The notes below the pieces were generated by a model. The model did not search any database. It had not been told where the DNA came from and was given only the letters and a program-made list of their open reading frames with translations. A stretch of 64,000 nucleotides of DNA. Source: Congeria kusceri (taxonomy: Eukaryota > Mollusca > Bivalvia > Myida > Dreissenidae). Both the position numbers and the translations under genes were made by a program. This document shows positions 1 to 11,138 of the stretch, one piece after another (position 1 is the first letter of the stretch; each line of letters starts with the position of its first letter). Where the stretch lies: contig CM051028.1 of the NCBI GenBank assembly GCA_027627225.1, positions 15,843,201 through 15,907,200 on the forward strand, in the 5' to 3' direction.

Positions 1-182
1 TTATAAATTTAGAACGAGTGGATACACTTAGAAAGTGCTACATACTACAAACATATATTTTAATCGAGACCTTAAGAGGGTTTTTATGTGTAATATAGGC
101 ACTATTGTTTACAGGCTTATTTAACAGTTAATTAAGCAATAAATGTTGAAGTCTGACTTATTTGTACATGCTATGACAATTA

Positions 183-300
183 TCACTGACGATTTTGTTT
201 GAAGCTTCTGTGTCTCCCGGCGTCGAATGCTCCACTGATTTACCTGTTCCAGAGCCGCAAGGTGACGAATCACCCAGATATTTCCCGCTGATGTCAGTTA
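183..300 (+). other. possible duplicated or alternative stalk exon
   Basis: The stretch after the AG at about 199-200 resembles the start of the membrane exon at 359: both are preceded by a GACGATT-type pyrimidine tract and both contain an acidic Pro/Glu/Gln/Gly/Asp stretch (PVPEPQGDES against LPTEPQSDNP). It is open for about 35 codons but has no hydrophobic helix. It may be an alternative stalk exon or a decayed local duplicate. Confidence 0.3.
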
Positions 301-358
301 CGCTAGGGATCTAAGTTATGACTATAGGCCTTACCAGTGACGATTCTTTCTGCTTCAG

Positions 359-2087
359 AGTCCAAAGACGTCACGCTTCCCACTGAGCCACAAAGTGACA
401 ATCCCAAAAAGAACCAACTTATGATAGCCATGCTAGGGTTAGGAGCAGCGATTGCGGTGCTTGTATCCTGCATGGTTATAGTAATCAGACGTAGGTCGTT
501 CTCAATGAAAAAACAACAACAAATATTGTTAAATCATCAGAAGAGAGGTGTTTTGTTTGCTAAATTGTCTAAATTATTTAAGGCATGTAACACATGAACG
601 GTAGAGTACACACAAGTAAAAGGATTTCAGCATTCGATACAACATGGCTGTAAAAGTTTAAAGATGCTTATCCATTAGACTGTAATGATCGTTTTGTTTG
701 ATTATAACGTCAATAAAACTTAAAGTGCGTTTTCCAATTAAATTCCAATTCCATATGTAATTTAATAAGGTTACATAATTAAATTCATGAGACATATACT
801 TGCCTAAAATGGAGCCCAGTTTTGTGTTCTTTTGTTTGATAAGTGAACGAAGCATGTGGTAGGTTAATGCTACTGCTGTTTGTACGGTTTAACGTAATAA
901 AAAACTGTCCATGTTACTTATTAAAATTTTCTTATTGGCATTGACAGTTCGAGTAAGATTTAATGCCGCAAACGTACACCACAATGCGTAAGTACATCGA
1001 AATAATACTTCTGTGCTGGAAGATTTCCAGCCAATCCTACAAAAATGGCATTCTTAAAATATAAAAGTAATACACACGCGAATAGATTCTGTCTATGATT
1101 GGGGATGTATGTGTACGACTTTGGCATACTAAATACAATTTATTAAAGTGTATACATGTGTTTGTCCCTGTGACGTATATAAAACAAAATTATTATGAAG
1201 GAGCATTGTCTTTTGTTCGATAATATATAATAATTAATACTGAATAGCAGCTAAATGATATTTGTCTAAGGATATTGCAATAGAGACGTTCATGTCACAT
1301 GCAATACAATAATTTTTTGTCGATTAGGTCCCCCGAGCAAGGTCAAGGCTTACCGGACTCCACTGCAATAGGTATTTAGTTTATGTTACTACCATTTGCT
1401 TTTTGTATTTGTATTTTTCTACATTTAGTTATGATAATGTCTGTAAACAAATACTCGAAAATAAGTTGAAATAGTTGGACATTAATAAAACGTATGTCTG
1501 AAGAAAAGCGCATAAATTTTGCAGACTGTTTCAAAACTACAAAAATGTATACCTATATATTTGTTTCGTCGATACGGCGTTTACCAGCACCAAAATTAAG
1601 TGTGATTGGCGTTTTGTTTGTGCAAATTTCAGCACATTATGCAAACCTCGAGGCAGTGCAGAGTGCAAATGTCCAACGAATTGACCTAGCCTCCATCAGG
1701 TCAACGTTACCTTCTATCCAGGTATTTTGTTTCATTTTGCATTTTGCATAACACGGTAATTAAGTCATGGTGTTTCATATTTTAATATTATACATTTGTA
1801 GCTTACATAAATCATTTTCACATTGTTAACAAATAAAGGAACAGACCGAATAACAGTTGAAAGCAGATCTACGTACACAATGATTCAAATCATATCCTAA
1901 AATACGCTACGCATTAGGAGGATCGTGGACTATATTCAGATTGATCTTCGTAAGTCCAAGGCAGACCAATTTGTATTATTCATTGGTCTTTATCTATCTG
2001 ACATAAAACCCATAAAAACATAATATTTACTTTCATTTACAGGCGAGACACGAGTCCGAACACAATTATGACGAAATAGAAATTTAG
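359..2087 (+). CDS. 3' part of a single-pass membrane receptor-like gene with tyrosine motifs in the tail
   Basis: Four exons join in phase: 359-494, 1328-1371, 1633-1721 and 2043-2087, each bounded by AG and GT, with the stop TAG at 2085-2087. The first exon gives a short acidic stalk (TEPQSDNPKK), a hydrophobic helix (IAMLGLGAAIAVLVSCMVIV) and the stop-transfer residues IRRR. The remaining exons give a cytoplasmic tail of about 58 residues containing AHYANLEAV and, near the C terminus, HNYDEIEI. YANL fits a YxNx motif (Grb2-type SH2 ligand) and YxxL; the residue at -2 is Ala, so it is not a strict ITIM. The extracellular part lies left of the window or was not found. It is on the opposite strand to the Ig-receptor copies at 6.7-18.6 kb, but the YAN(L/I) motif suggests a related signalling role. 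Ligand and true family are unknown; the splice model is manual. Confidence 0.6.
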
Positions 2088-2089
2088 TT

Positions 2090-3000
2090 CCTAGACGTAA
2101 AGAAACACGTATGAAAGCAGGAACATATATTGCCATTATGTAAATTGGTTGGCTCCATAACGAGGTTGGACGACGCGACGCCAACGCGCTAAGGAATACA
2201 CCAGTGAGTGAAGGATTTAAGGATTGGTCCTCTTGCTATTACATGAATGGCTGCAGTCGTATAAATATGTATCAAATTCAGGGCATGTATTTGTGTGTAT
2301 GTTTTGTTTTAAGACTAGGATGGGAAGAATGTGCTAACGAATCAGTCAAAACAATATATAATAAGAAAGTATCTGGCTAATTTATGTTTTGATGTAAAAA
2401 AGTAATATAATAGTAAATCTTTGCAATTCATTACGTAAATGTTACTGAATAAGGACCATTTGCTGTAAAATGAAATGCTATTTTTAAATTTAATGTGCAT
2501 TCTAAATTTACGGCCATTTATTACATGAAGATGCATTTTAGTAAATTACAATACTAAGCTAGAAGTATAATTAAACGAATGACCACTTTAAACCGCTAAA
2601 TATATTAATAAGGCATTGACACTTCGAATAGTATTTGTCAAACGAAAATATAATTATTGTTTACTTGAAGCTGCTGTTTGTTGCATAGTATATTTTCATA
2701 ATTCCGTGTTTGTACATTTGTAAATATATTCATTGAAACATTCATTCACAATGAATGATGCAATTTATATTGTTTGACAATGACTTATAGGCCAATTAGG
2801 ATGGGTTTTTATTAAAAGCATAGGTACACTGTATGTTTGTGTGTTTATAACGCAGTCTTGTCACTAAAAAAAATCCTATCATATCCTATATAACATTCTT
2901 GTGGACAGTTGAATATGTCGATATCTCGTGCCATTTATCCAGTAAACCACCATATATAGGAACCACTAACACGTCTGTGTATATTCTACAATGATACTTT
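2090..3000. other. no gene seen
   Basis: AT-rich sequence following the stop of the left-edge receptor gene. I see no splice-compatible coding exon, RNA gene or strong repeat here. It presumably holds the 3' untranslated region of that gene and intergenic sequence. Confidence 0.4.
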
Positions 3001-3009
3001 TTTTAAAAT

Positions 3010-3420
3010 TGTTAGCTCACTTAAGTACAGAATGCTCCGTGAGCTATTGGTATCGTATGGGGGACTTCCAATGCATCGTCCGTAAGCCGTCACGAATTTT
3101 AACCGTTCTCACATAAAACAATCGTTCATCCATCTAATATTGACTAAACATGCATAGTTTGTGTATAACCATAATATATCAGACACGTTCGCTATTGGGC
3201 CAGATCAAACCAGAAAGATATTGTCTCTTTTTATGAAAAATAAACTGAACAGAAAAGGGGTTTATGTAAGAACTCTAGATTTTAATTGTTAGCTAGTCTG
3301 GGCCGAACTTCCACATTTTGTATATAACCAACTTATCTCAGAAGAACCCAACAAAGGGGCTAGATTGAGCAACAAACACCAGAGTTATTGATGATTATTA
3401 ATAGAAATGTTTACTGAAGA
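3010..3420 (+). repeat. dispersed mollusc-type repeat, copy 1
   Basis: Contains the phrases TTAGCTCACTTAAGT, GTGAGCTATTGGTAT and TAGTTTGTGTATAACCA. These recur in diverged form at 39650-40440 (GTGAGCTATTAGTATAG, CAGTTTGTGTATGGCCA). The two copies therefore define a dispersed repeat family. No protein is encoded. Confidence 0.55.
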
Positions 3421-3570
3421 AAAAATGGACCGTGTACAAGAACAACACTTCGTGTGTAATCCAATAATGACCAAACTTAAACGCTGCGTGTAAAATCTCA
3501 GACAAAGTAACAATGGGACAGCGCAGACGAGATTCTGGACGGGTTGTAATTTTGACCTTGATACCTGGTT

Positions 3571-3689
3571 TGTTAGACCGTATACAGCTCACGCCGTACA
3601 CAGCTTACGCAAGAGCTATGTACGTTGACTATAAAACCGTATACAGCTTAAACCGGCTATATACGGCGTGAGCTGTATACGGTCTAACA
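3571..3689. repeat. foldback with perfect 28-bp inverted arms
   Basis: Bases 3571-3598 are the exact reverse complement of 3662-3689, with a 63-bp loop. Complementarity continues weakly outward (GATACC on the left, GGTATC on the right). It could be a small non-autonomous element or a hairpin-forming sequence. Confidence 0.8.
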
Positions 3690-3999
3690 CTGGTATCTAA
3701 TTATGGGCGTTTATCCCGTAATACACGGAATAAGCAAAATCATTGGTGAGTATGCACGGTTCTGACGTTTTGTTTCTTGCAAAATAGGGACATTATTGAT
3801 GATGACGAACCAGATACTATCACAAAGTTTTTTATTTCAATATCGGAGCAATTTAACATACAGGCGTAAATTAGCTTTTCTGATGAAAAGATGATGCAAA
3901 ATTTGATTCGCAACAATTGCATATTCAATGTTGATGGCTTTAGAGCATATTTTTACCTGGAACATTATCAAACAAAAAGGCTAACAAAGAGCTTAGTGC

Positions 4000-5660
4000 A
4001 GCGAACGTCAGTATCTTTTTGAACAGCATAATTAATTTTGTGTTTAGATTTCTTCATTTCATTTACCCGGATTTTACGTTTGTTTTTTTATTTTGAAATA
4101 CTTTTGATTACTATCGTATTGCAAACATCAATTGATATTTGTTGGTTATGTTTATTGTTTTTGAATATGAATTGTGTATTGTAAATAGATTTACCAACTT
4201 TAAATAACTAGCTTTCACTTAACTTTGTGATACTTTAACACATTTACGTCTTTGTGAGAAAAAACGCAATAAAACTATAACACATCAGCGCCTAGTCTTT
4301 TCCTTAAATTGCAAAAACCAAAGTGCCAAGTGAGCTGATGGTTCCAGAAACATTTTCTACCTTTGTTCTTCGTTCATCATCAAACAAGTTTTAAACAATC
4401 TTAACCCAAATTTCGGGGATTGAGTGTGACTTACAAGATGTTTGTAAGTTCGATAATTTATTTCATAAGTCTGGTAAGGCATCTGGCGCCAAGTTTGTGG
4501 GATAATTAAGCCAAGAAAACACTGAAAGCTATGTGTATCTTTTTGCCAATTGTGTCCACCCCTGTCACACTTCACCTCGGTTATGTATTCAAAATCGTAG
4601 TTCTAATGCTTTTTTGATAGGATACTGTACATAAGCTGAGTAAATCAGTTAAGAATATATCACAATGAAGATAAAGGACATTAATTCTTCAGCAGCAAAA
4701 GTTTGGCATTCGCAAAGACATTGGTTTGTTGTGGTTCGTATTATTCCATTTGTATTGACGGAAATGAAACTGAAAGACTGTTTTGTAATACAATGCCGAG
4801 TTTGAGTAATGTAAATTATTATTTCCTCCTGTAAGATCTGGAAGATTTATATTTAAAAAGGTTGTTGTAAACAGTCAGTCATATTTTTTTTTCAAGACAA
4901 ATGGTGTTTCAAGACAGCGAAATGGCCTTGATCTTGTATGAGGAATAGATTCGTGAATAATCACCCATTATCAAACAGTATATTAAGAAATAAGGCCTCT
5001 TTTTAGTTAATCATGACAATGAATTTGCCTATCATGGACACATTCTAAAACAACTACAAAACAATTGTTTATTGAAAGCAAGATTTAACGCAACTTAGTA
5101 CACATAGTACACATACCACATAAATGCATAAAAATGAAAATACAAACTTGTAAGTTATGACTTGAGTTTCTGAATATGTGTTCAGAGTAACATGATTGCA
5201 TTCAATGTTTTGATTTTTAAATGCACACTAGGTGTATGAAATACTTCATTATTTCAGTTTTGGATGTTTCTATGTTGCTTAATTCTAATAACTTTCAAAA
5301 TTGTAACCTAATTTAAAATAATTTTATCAGTTCTCTTTTTCTTCCGTTAAATGTCATAAAACCTGAAACAACAGCCCAAAACAACAGCAAAACCGTATCA
5401 ACAAAACGGTGTGAACTACTAAGCTCAATTAATTAATTAACAAAACATAAATAAAGAAATGTCAACTTCGTTGATCGGACTGACTACAACCCGCTAACAA
5501 CTAGACTAAACTGACTAGATCTTATGTATGGCGTACTTGTGGTATGCTTTGTTCTTAACAGTATTAACGAATATATATCAACATCATGTGCATTCCTCTT
5601 AATACATCGTTCTGTGTTACAAAAGCAATATAACTAAAAAATGTCAATTATTATTATAAT
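4000..5660. other. no gene seen
   Basis: AT-rich DNA with only short random open frames. I see no conserved domain, splice-compatible exon or tandem array. Confidence 0.4.
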
Positions 5661-5718
5661 CATAGATGATTGATATGATTGATCTATTCAGCGATGGAAA
5701 ATTATTTCAAATGCATGT

Positions 5719-5810
5719 AATATATATATGGAGAGATAGAGGCGAAATAACGTTCCGTATAAGTAATTATACGGAATGTTATTTCGCCTCTATCTCTCCA
5801 TATATATATT
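5719..5810. repeat. 92-nt near-perfect palindrome (43-bp arms, 6-nt loop)
   Basis: Bases 5719-5761 pair with 5768-5810 around the loop AGTAAT. There is one difference between the arms, and as plus-strand RNA that position would still be a G-U pair. The outer part is TATATATA and the inner part contains GAGAGATAGAGGCGAAATAA and its complement. Size and pairing resemble a miniature foldback element or a small-hairpin RNA precursor. The 61-codon open frame across it is a by-product. Confidence 0.8.
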
Positions 5811-6634
5811 TTCTTTTCTCTGAATATGTGAAAAAGAGAAAACTATGTTAGCGTTAAATACAGTTTTTTTAGCTAGTCTTAGAAAACCTGAACCACGACC
5901 GACGCGAGTGGTTCACGTGTTCGTGCCGAGTAAATAAACTTATCTTTATTAAACACATACTTAGTATTCTATTTATTGCATCATTTTCTGTTGCTTTTTT
6001 TTAAATATAAATAAACGCAAGAAAAACGTACTGAATACCACGAAGATATAAAATGACCTCTCGAAAATCAACAAAATGATGTCATTGGAATGCATTTGTT
6101 GGCATTATCCCACAGTGTGGAAAAACGGCCAAGTTTTTCCCTAAGGGTGTTATACGTCAATGCCTGCGTGATGATGAGAGAAAATATAAAAATTTACATT
6201 TGCTAATCTGTTAATATTTCCCTTAACATTTGAACAATTAAACGATTAATTCAGAAAATAAAACTTCCACTTTAGTAACCCACTTGGTAACCGTTCCATC
6301 CTTGAACTCAATTATCATGTTTATTGTTATTTCAACAGAACGATATACAATTGTGAAACAAATATTTCCTTGTTAAAACGTTGCATTTTTCAATTCACTT
6401 AAATAGAGAATTTATGGTTGGTGACTTTTTATATCATGTGACATCAGACGTGTCCAATATGGCGTATGAAAAGGCGAGGCTTGCTAATGTATTAGGTCAA
6501 AATGACACATGGATATCAATGAGAGGTTAACAAAGCATAACACAGTATATCGTCGATTTAAACCTAGAATTAGAAGCGACTATACGCCCTCTTTGCACAT
6601 ATGCTGATGACACCTTCTGGCTTTTAAGGGACGA

Positions 6635-6800
6635 TATGTCGTCAAATATACACATAAATACATGTAGTGTATTGACACGTCTAAAATACTACACATTCTG
6701 GTTATTTTCGATGGGTCTGATTCACTTATCTCTTGAAATCATTACACATTCTCATAGTCTGGATCTTGCAGTGTCCGTTCTGTTCTCTCGAAATCAATGT
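6635..6800. repeat. short version of the tail-derived minisatellite, copy A
   Basis: About 2.5 units around the phrase CGAAATC or TGAAATCATTACACATTC. The first unit is the end of the last coding exon itself: on the minus strand it reads IDFER...DPDYENV and stop. Confidence 0.6.
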
Positions 6801-7072
6801 TTGTATACACAGTTTGAACATGTTCACGGTTCGTTGGTCGTGTAACCCTATTTCTTTCTAGAAACTCTATGTCAATGTTAGCATATATTAGCTCCAGCAT
6901 GATCATTCTGCAAAACAATATGTGAAGTGAATAAATAAATAAAACATTTTTTTCTAAAATGATTGGCTTTGATTCAAGATTTATAACTGAAGAATATTGA
7001 AAAGTAAACAATGTCGACATATATTAACACAACTATAAGTAAGTCAGTAATTAATTAATCTTTAAACTCTAC

Positions 7073-7155
7073 CTGATTGACTAATCTAGTTGTGTTACAC
7101 ACATGGCCAATGTTAGCGTAGCGCACGCCTTGTTTTTCAGTATGTTCTGCTAAAG
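7073..7155 (-). CDS. copy A tail exon with ITIM VRYANI
   Basis: 83 nt, phase 1 to phase 0, clean splice sites. It encodes LAEHTEKQGVRYANIGH. V-R-Y-A-N-I fits the ITIM pattern (I/V/L/S)xYxx(I/V/L) and the Grb2 pattern YxN. Homologous exons are 17926-18005 in copy B and 60455 downward in copy C. Confidence 0.7.
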
Positions 7156-7168
7156 CTGTAAAAATAAG

Positions 7169-7563
7169 TACTCAAGTGTACACCTAAACACTGTTATTAC
7201 TTCAGTCAATATTCAAAGGTACAACTAAACACTGTTATTACTTCACTCAATACTCAAAGGTAAAACTAAACACTGTTATTACTTCACTCAATACTCACAT
7301 ATACAACTAAACACTGTTATTGCTTCAGTCAATACGCAAAGTACAACTCAACACTGTTATTACTTCAGTCAATACTCAAAGGTACAACTAAACACTGTTA
7401 TTGCTTCAGTCAATACTCAAAGGTACAACTAAACACTGTTATTACTTTAGTCAATACTCAAAGGTACAACTAAACACTGTTATTACTTCAGTCAATACTC
7501 AAAGGTACAACTAAACACTGTTATTACTTCAGTCAATACTCAAAGGTACAACTCAACATTGTT
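7169..7563 (-). repeat. 41-bp minisatellite, about 9.5 copies, in a copy A intron
   Basis: The unit contains ACTAAACACTGTTATTACTT and CAGTCAATACTCAAAGG. Copies are highly similar. It lies between the two tail exons of copy A and has no counterpart in the introns of copies B or C. Confidence 0.9.
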
Positions 7564-7843
7564 TTACTTCGAACAATGTAACTCAGAAATATAATCGGTA
7601 AATAACTTTTTAATATGTTATATTAAAATAACAGGATATTTATAACACACCATACATTTTTCTAAAAGAAATTAATGAATTAAACGATTTCAATTTTAAT
7701 ACACTATATTACTTTGTATGCACTCTTCCGAAAAGTGGGTTGACCCGAATGAAATATATTTACAAGAAATGCTTTAGAAATGTTTTAACAAAACACAAAC
7801 AAGATTTGTTAAAGTTTTAAGAATATTAGTGAGAATCAGTTAC

Positions 7844-7893
7844 CTGGAGATTCAATATTGTGATGGAAAAATTATACGTTGCGGTCGATAGAT
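7844..7893 (-). CDS. copy A small tail exon with in-frame stop
   Basis: 50 nt between a TTTCAG acceptor and a GTAACT donor. In the frame shared with copy B exon 18595-18641 it reads SIDRNV, stop, FFHHNIESP; copy B reads through at the same place (DVAFHQSIDPEG). A 34-nt exon at 8067-8100 upstream gives the required phase 2 entry. Confidence 0.6.
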
Positions 7894-8285
7894 CTGAAAC
7901 AAGAAAATGAATAGTTCATAAGGTAGGTTTCGGTTCATAATGTGTAACAGGTTGATATGTGTTTGACGTTGGTTTTGAGTTTATCGTGATCTGCAAATTA
8001 TTTGCACATACAAGTTTCGGAGAGTTTTGCTAAATAATGGATTACCTTTAAGATTTCTAAGCATACCTGTTGAGTGGCAGGGAAATTGGCACTTCTCGCC
8101 CTTTTAAGAAATATCGAAATTTATGAAACATTGCATTGCCATGTTTGACGACTTAATATTAAACATCTGTATCATCAATCAGACTTACTGATACCGTAAT
8201 TGTATTTAACCATTATTTTCGTAATAGAATGTTGTAATGACATTATTTGATGAACACTAGTATATGTAAGACAACGTCTACTAAC

Positions 8286-8405
8286 GTTTGATGCAGATTG
8301 CAGCGACAGAACTGCCAATACACACAAATACAATGGCACCAACTCCGATTATGGTGTTCACAATTAAATCCGCCATCGCAGATGTTTCAGAATGTGGCAA
8401 AGCTT
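8286..8405 (-). CDS. copy A transmembrane exon
   Basis: Encodes EALPHSETSAMADL followed by a hydrophobic helix (IVNTIIGVGAIVFVCIGSSV) and IKR. It is homologous to copy C exon 61556-61669. The acceptor is a tandem CAGAAG: use of the first AG joins T+AA (stop), use of the second joins T+CT (Ser). Confidence 0.75.
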
Positions 8406-8409
8406 CTGA

Positions 8410-9925
8410 AACAAATAAGCAAATACAATACCGATTTTCAAGTAGTTTTAGCCTAAAAACATTACTGTCAAGGGAGAGATTATTACTAAATAATATGCTG
8501 GAAATACCCACTTACAAAAATATGTTAATGAAATGCCATTGTAATCATTATTATTTCAATGCGAGTTTCTTATAAAATTGCATTGTATTGCCTTACATTG
8601 AAACAATGCGAAAATTGTTTCATATTTGGACTCCCAGCTGACATTTTACAGACATATTAGACCATGTTGTAACATATACATGTATTAAAGGTACAGGTGT
8701 CCGCTTTCGGCATACACTATTTCAAATTGTACAAAGTAAACAATGTTACTCATTGCTACACCACTAAATACTAAAATAGATTGAACAACGTTTTCTTAAT
8801 CCGAACAACATTTTTGTCAGCCATGTAAACTTTTTATCAACAGAAGGTCTGTGTACATATCTGATTGGTGTTAACCCATTCCTAACTGTTCGATTCGTAT
8901 ACCACGTACACTACGTGTTGTATTTAATAGCATATACACTTAAACAGTCATTCATCATGCGTACTGACGCTACAAAACCAACAAATTCGGATATTACCCT
9001 CTAAATCGAGAGTCGAATGCATTACACAATAACAATAAATTATATATGTTATACCATATATATAGGAATAATGAAACTCCAGATACATCATCAGGAGAGA
9101 AACCCTTATTACCATCCGCTGGTCCTTTATTTGAGGCAAGTGACAAATTGCCTATTCAATAAAGGATAATACATAAAACACGTATAAAATTGTTTTACAG
9201 TCCAAGAAGGCATGTGATACTTGATTTTGTCAATAGTCTCCCATTAATAATTGATGTTTGTTTGAAATGGTGTTATTTCAAAGCGGACCAAGGGACATTA
9301 ACCTTATTAGGTAACCGGGGACAAAGTTATAAGACAAATAACATGATACGCTTGTTGACGTTACCTGATTTATTGCGATCCTTTCGGCTAATGACGCTGC
9401 CCTTCTGTTCGTCTTTCAAAAATAAATAGATATGATACAATTTTATTTCACTATGCATATTTCTTTAATTGTTCTTCGAATACATTATTTTATTGTACGT
9501 CACTATGATGTAGGAAGGTGTTTAGAAATTCCTCTTTATAAATGCTATACAGTTCGTTTGGTTTTGTACACATCACATTAATAAAAAAGAACTTTCGGTC
9601 ACAAATATAGTCTATTTAAAATAATGATATAGTGATAGTGTATTTTTCATGTATTTCGTGTACTGGGCTTTTGTTTGTGCTAATTACACAGGATTTCTTT
9701 ATAATTAAATGCTTCAATTTGTGTTTTAACGGTATAGATTTGACAATTTCACAAATATAATGTTTTAAAATGTACATTAGTATCGTTAACTACATAAAAA
9801 CGATTACATTTAGTGCATGTACTTTTTATTTTTAACATAAATCCCGTGTCTGGCAGATGTTACCGAATTACACTTTACGTTTGGTTATTCTGCTAGTATG
9901 TAAATATATTATATATAATTTCCTC
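8410..9925 (-). other. copy A intron between Ig-like 4 and membrane exons
   Basis: I searched both strands for a bridging exon and found none with the right phase. Open frames at 8948-9139 and 9190-9429 show no domain and no counterpart in copy C. Confidence 0.4.
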
Positions 9926-9929
9926 TTAC

Positions 9930-10238
9930 ATTTGTACGTCACTATCACGTTGTCTACATGCCCCAGATTGTAGATATTATGTGTGTCCAACATATTAGAC
10001 GTGCATGTTAAGTTCTTGCCTTGCCAGGTCCTGTTGGGCGAACCAGAAGATAATATACTGGTATAGAGATTAGAGGACACATTGTAAATATCCTCTTGTT
10101 CCACATCTGTCAATAGTTCTCCATCCAGGGTCATCTCTAGTTTTGGCGGCGGTCTAGCATGGAAGGAAACGCAGGTAATGTTTCTCTGTTTACCTTCTCT
10201 GAGTTCAGGAACAGTCAGGATAGGCTTCGTTGGAGTTA
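9930..10238 (-). CDS. copy A exon 5: Ig-like domain 4 (C2/I-set type), intact
   Basis: 309 nt, phase 1 to phase 1. TPTKPILTVPELREG, then NITCVSFHARPPPKLEMTLD and KNLTCTSNML place the two Ig cysteines. The pattern C-x-G/A-RPPP-K-L is typical of I-set/C2 domains next to the membrane. The exon ends AAA-T at a GTAAGA donor. Confidence 0.75.
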
Positions 10239-10489
10239 CTATGAAATACATATGCCTTTGAATTAATGTGTTGTATGAGCTTCAACATTATTTTCCTATT
10301 TTGTCAAAACACACACACTGTAGTTTGAATCAAGTGACTACATACTTCACAAAAATCATTTACTACCATTATACTTAATCGCAACCGCACTGTATATGTA
10401 CATGGTGGAAAACGTATGATAAATGACATTCATTCGGATTTTGGGTAGGATATTAATGACAACTTATTACGGACATAACCGTTTCCTAC

Positions 10490-10774
10490 CGAAAACGTAT
10501 AGAGAGGTGCTCCTGTTGAATGCGATAGGTGGACTTTGAATATATGCCAGACATGAAACAGTTGTCATGTGATGACGTTCATCGACGCGTACAGTGGTCG
10601 ATGAATAAACATATGGGGATGTCTGAAGATCCTTTTGTAGACTGACATTATTTGAACCAATCCACATCAGAATGTGTAGGCTGTATGAGGTACAGTTTAT
10701 AGCATCACCGGGATTTACGCACAGACACTCCACACAGCCGTCCACAGTACATGTCGGACCTATCTCCGGGTTAC
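10490..10774 (-). CDS. copy A exon 4: Ig-like domain 3, intact
   Basis: 285 nt, phase 1 to phase 1. Contains GCVECLCVNPGDAINC, MWIGSNNVSL, MTTVSCLAYIQSPP and STSLYVF. It matches copy C exon 63465-63749, also 285 nt, with the Cys and Trp positions conserved. Likely part of the ectodomain. Confidence 0.75.
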
Positions 10775-10879
10775 CTGAAACATGTAGATAAGCGTTTTAT
10801 ACAGATGTTCATGCCATTTACAGCGCGGCATTTACCCATAATTCAACAAGTTGCTTTAAATGGTAATGAACACAAATAC

Positions 10880-11138
10880 CTGGATAAAGATCTTCACTAT
10901 TTGTGCTTTGTTCGGTTGTAGTCGTATTGTGACATTCTAAAAAGTACTCGTCATTCTGCATAGTCTGACTGGCTAAATAACTGTTGTACATTCCCAGTAC
11001 CTTGACGTTTCCACTTCCGATAATAAATGCCGGGGCTATCAACGACCATATTACTCGGGTAATATGAAATCTGTCCAGTATCACCCTTCTTCTCGGGAAT
11101 ATTCACCACGCGTAACTTGCCGCAGTCGTTGATGAACT
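10880..11138 (-). CDS. copy A exon 3: Ig-like domain 2, frameshifted
   Basis: Begins EFINDCGKLRVV and DTGQISYYPSN, then shifts frame after SQSDYAE. The end EYFLECHNTTTT (the second Ig cysteine) is read in another frame. It is 259 nt against 306 nt in copy D, a difference that is not a multiple of three. Confidence 0.65.

Noticed and set aside
359..2087. ITAM in the left-edge gene (YANL and YDEI)
   Set aside because: The two tyrosines are far more than 6-12 residues apart, so they do not form an ITAM; kept as separate YxxL/I motifs.
7169..7563. CRISPR-like array of regular repeats
   Set aside because: Units are contiguous with no unique spacers, in a eukaryotic intron; it is a minisatellite.
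9190..9429. 79-codon frame preceded by TTTTACAG
   Set aside because: Plus strand within a copy A intron; no homologous sequence in copy C and no recognisable domain.
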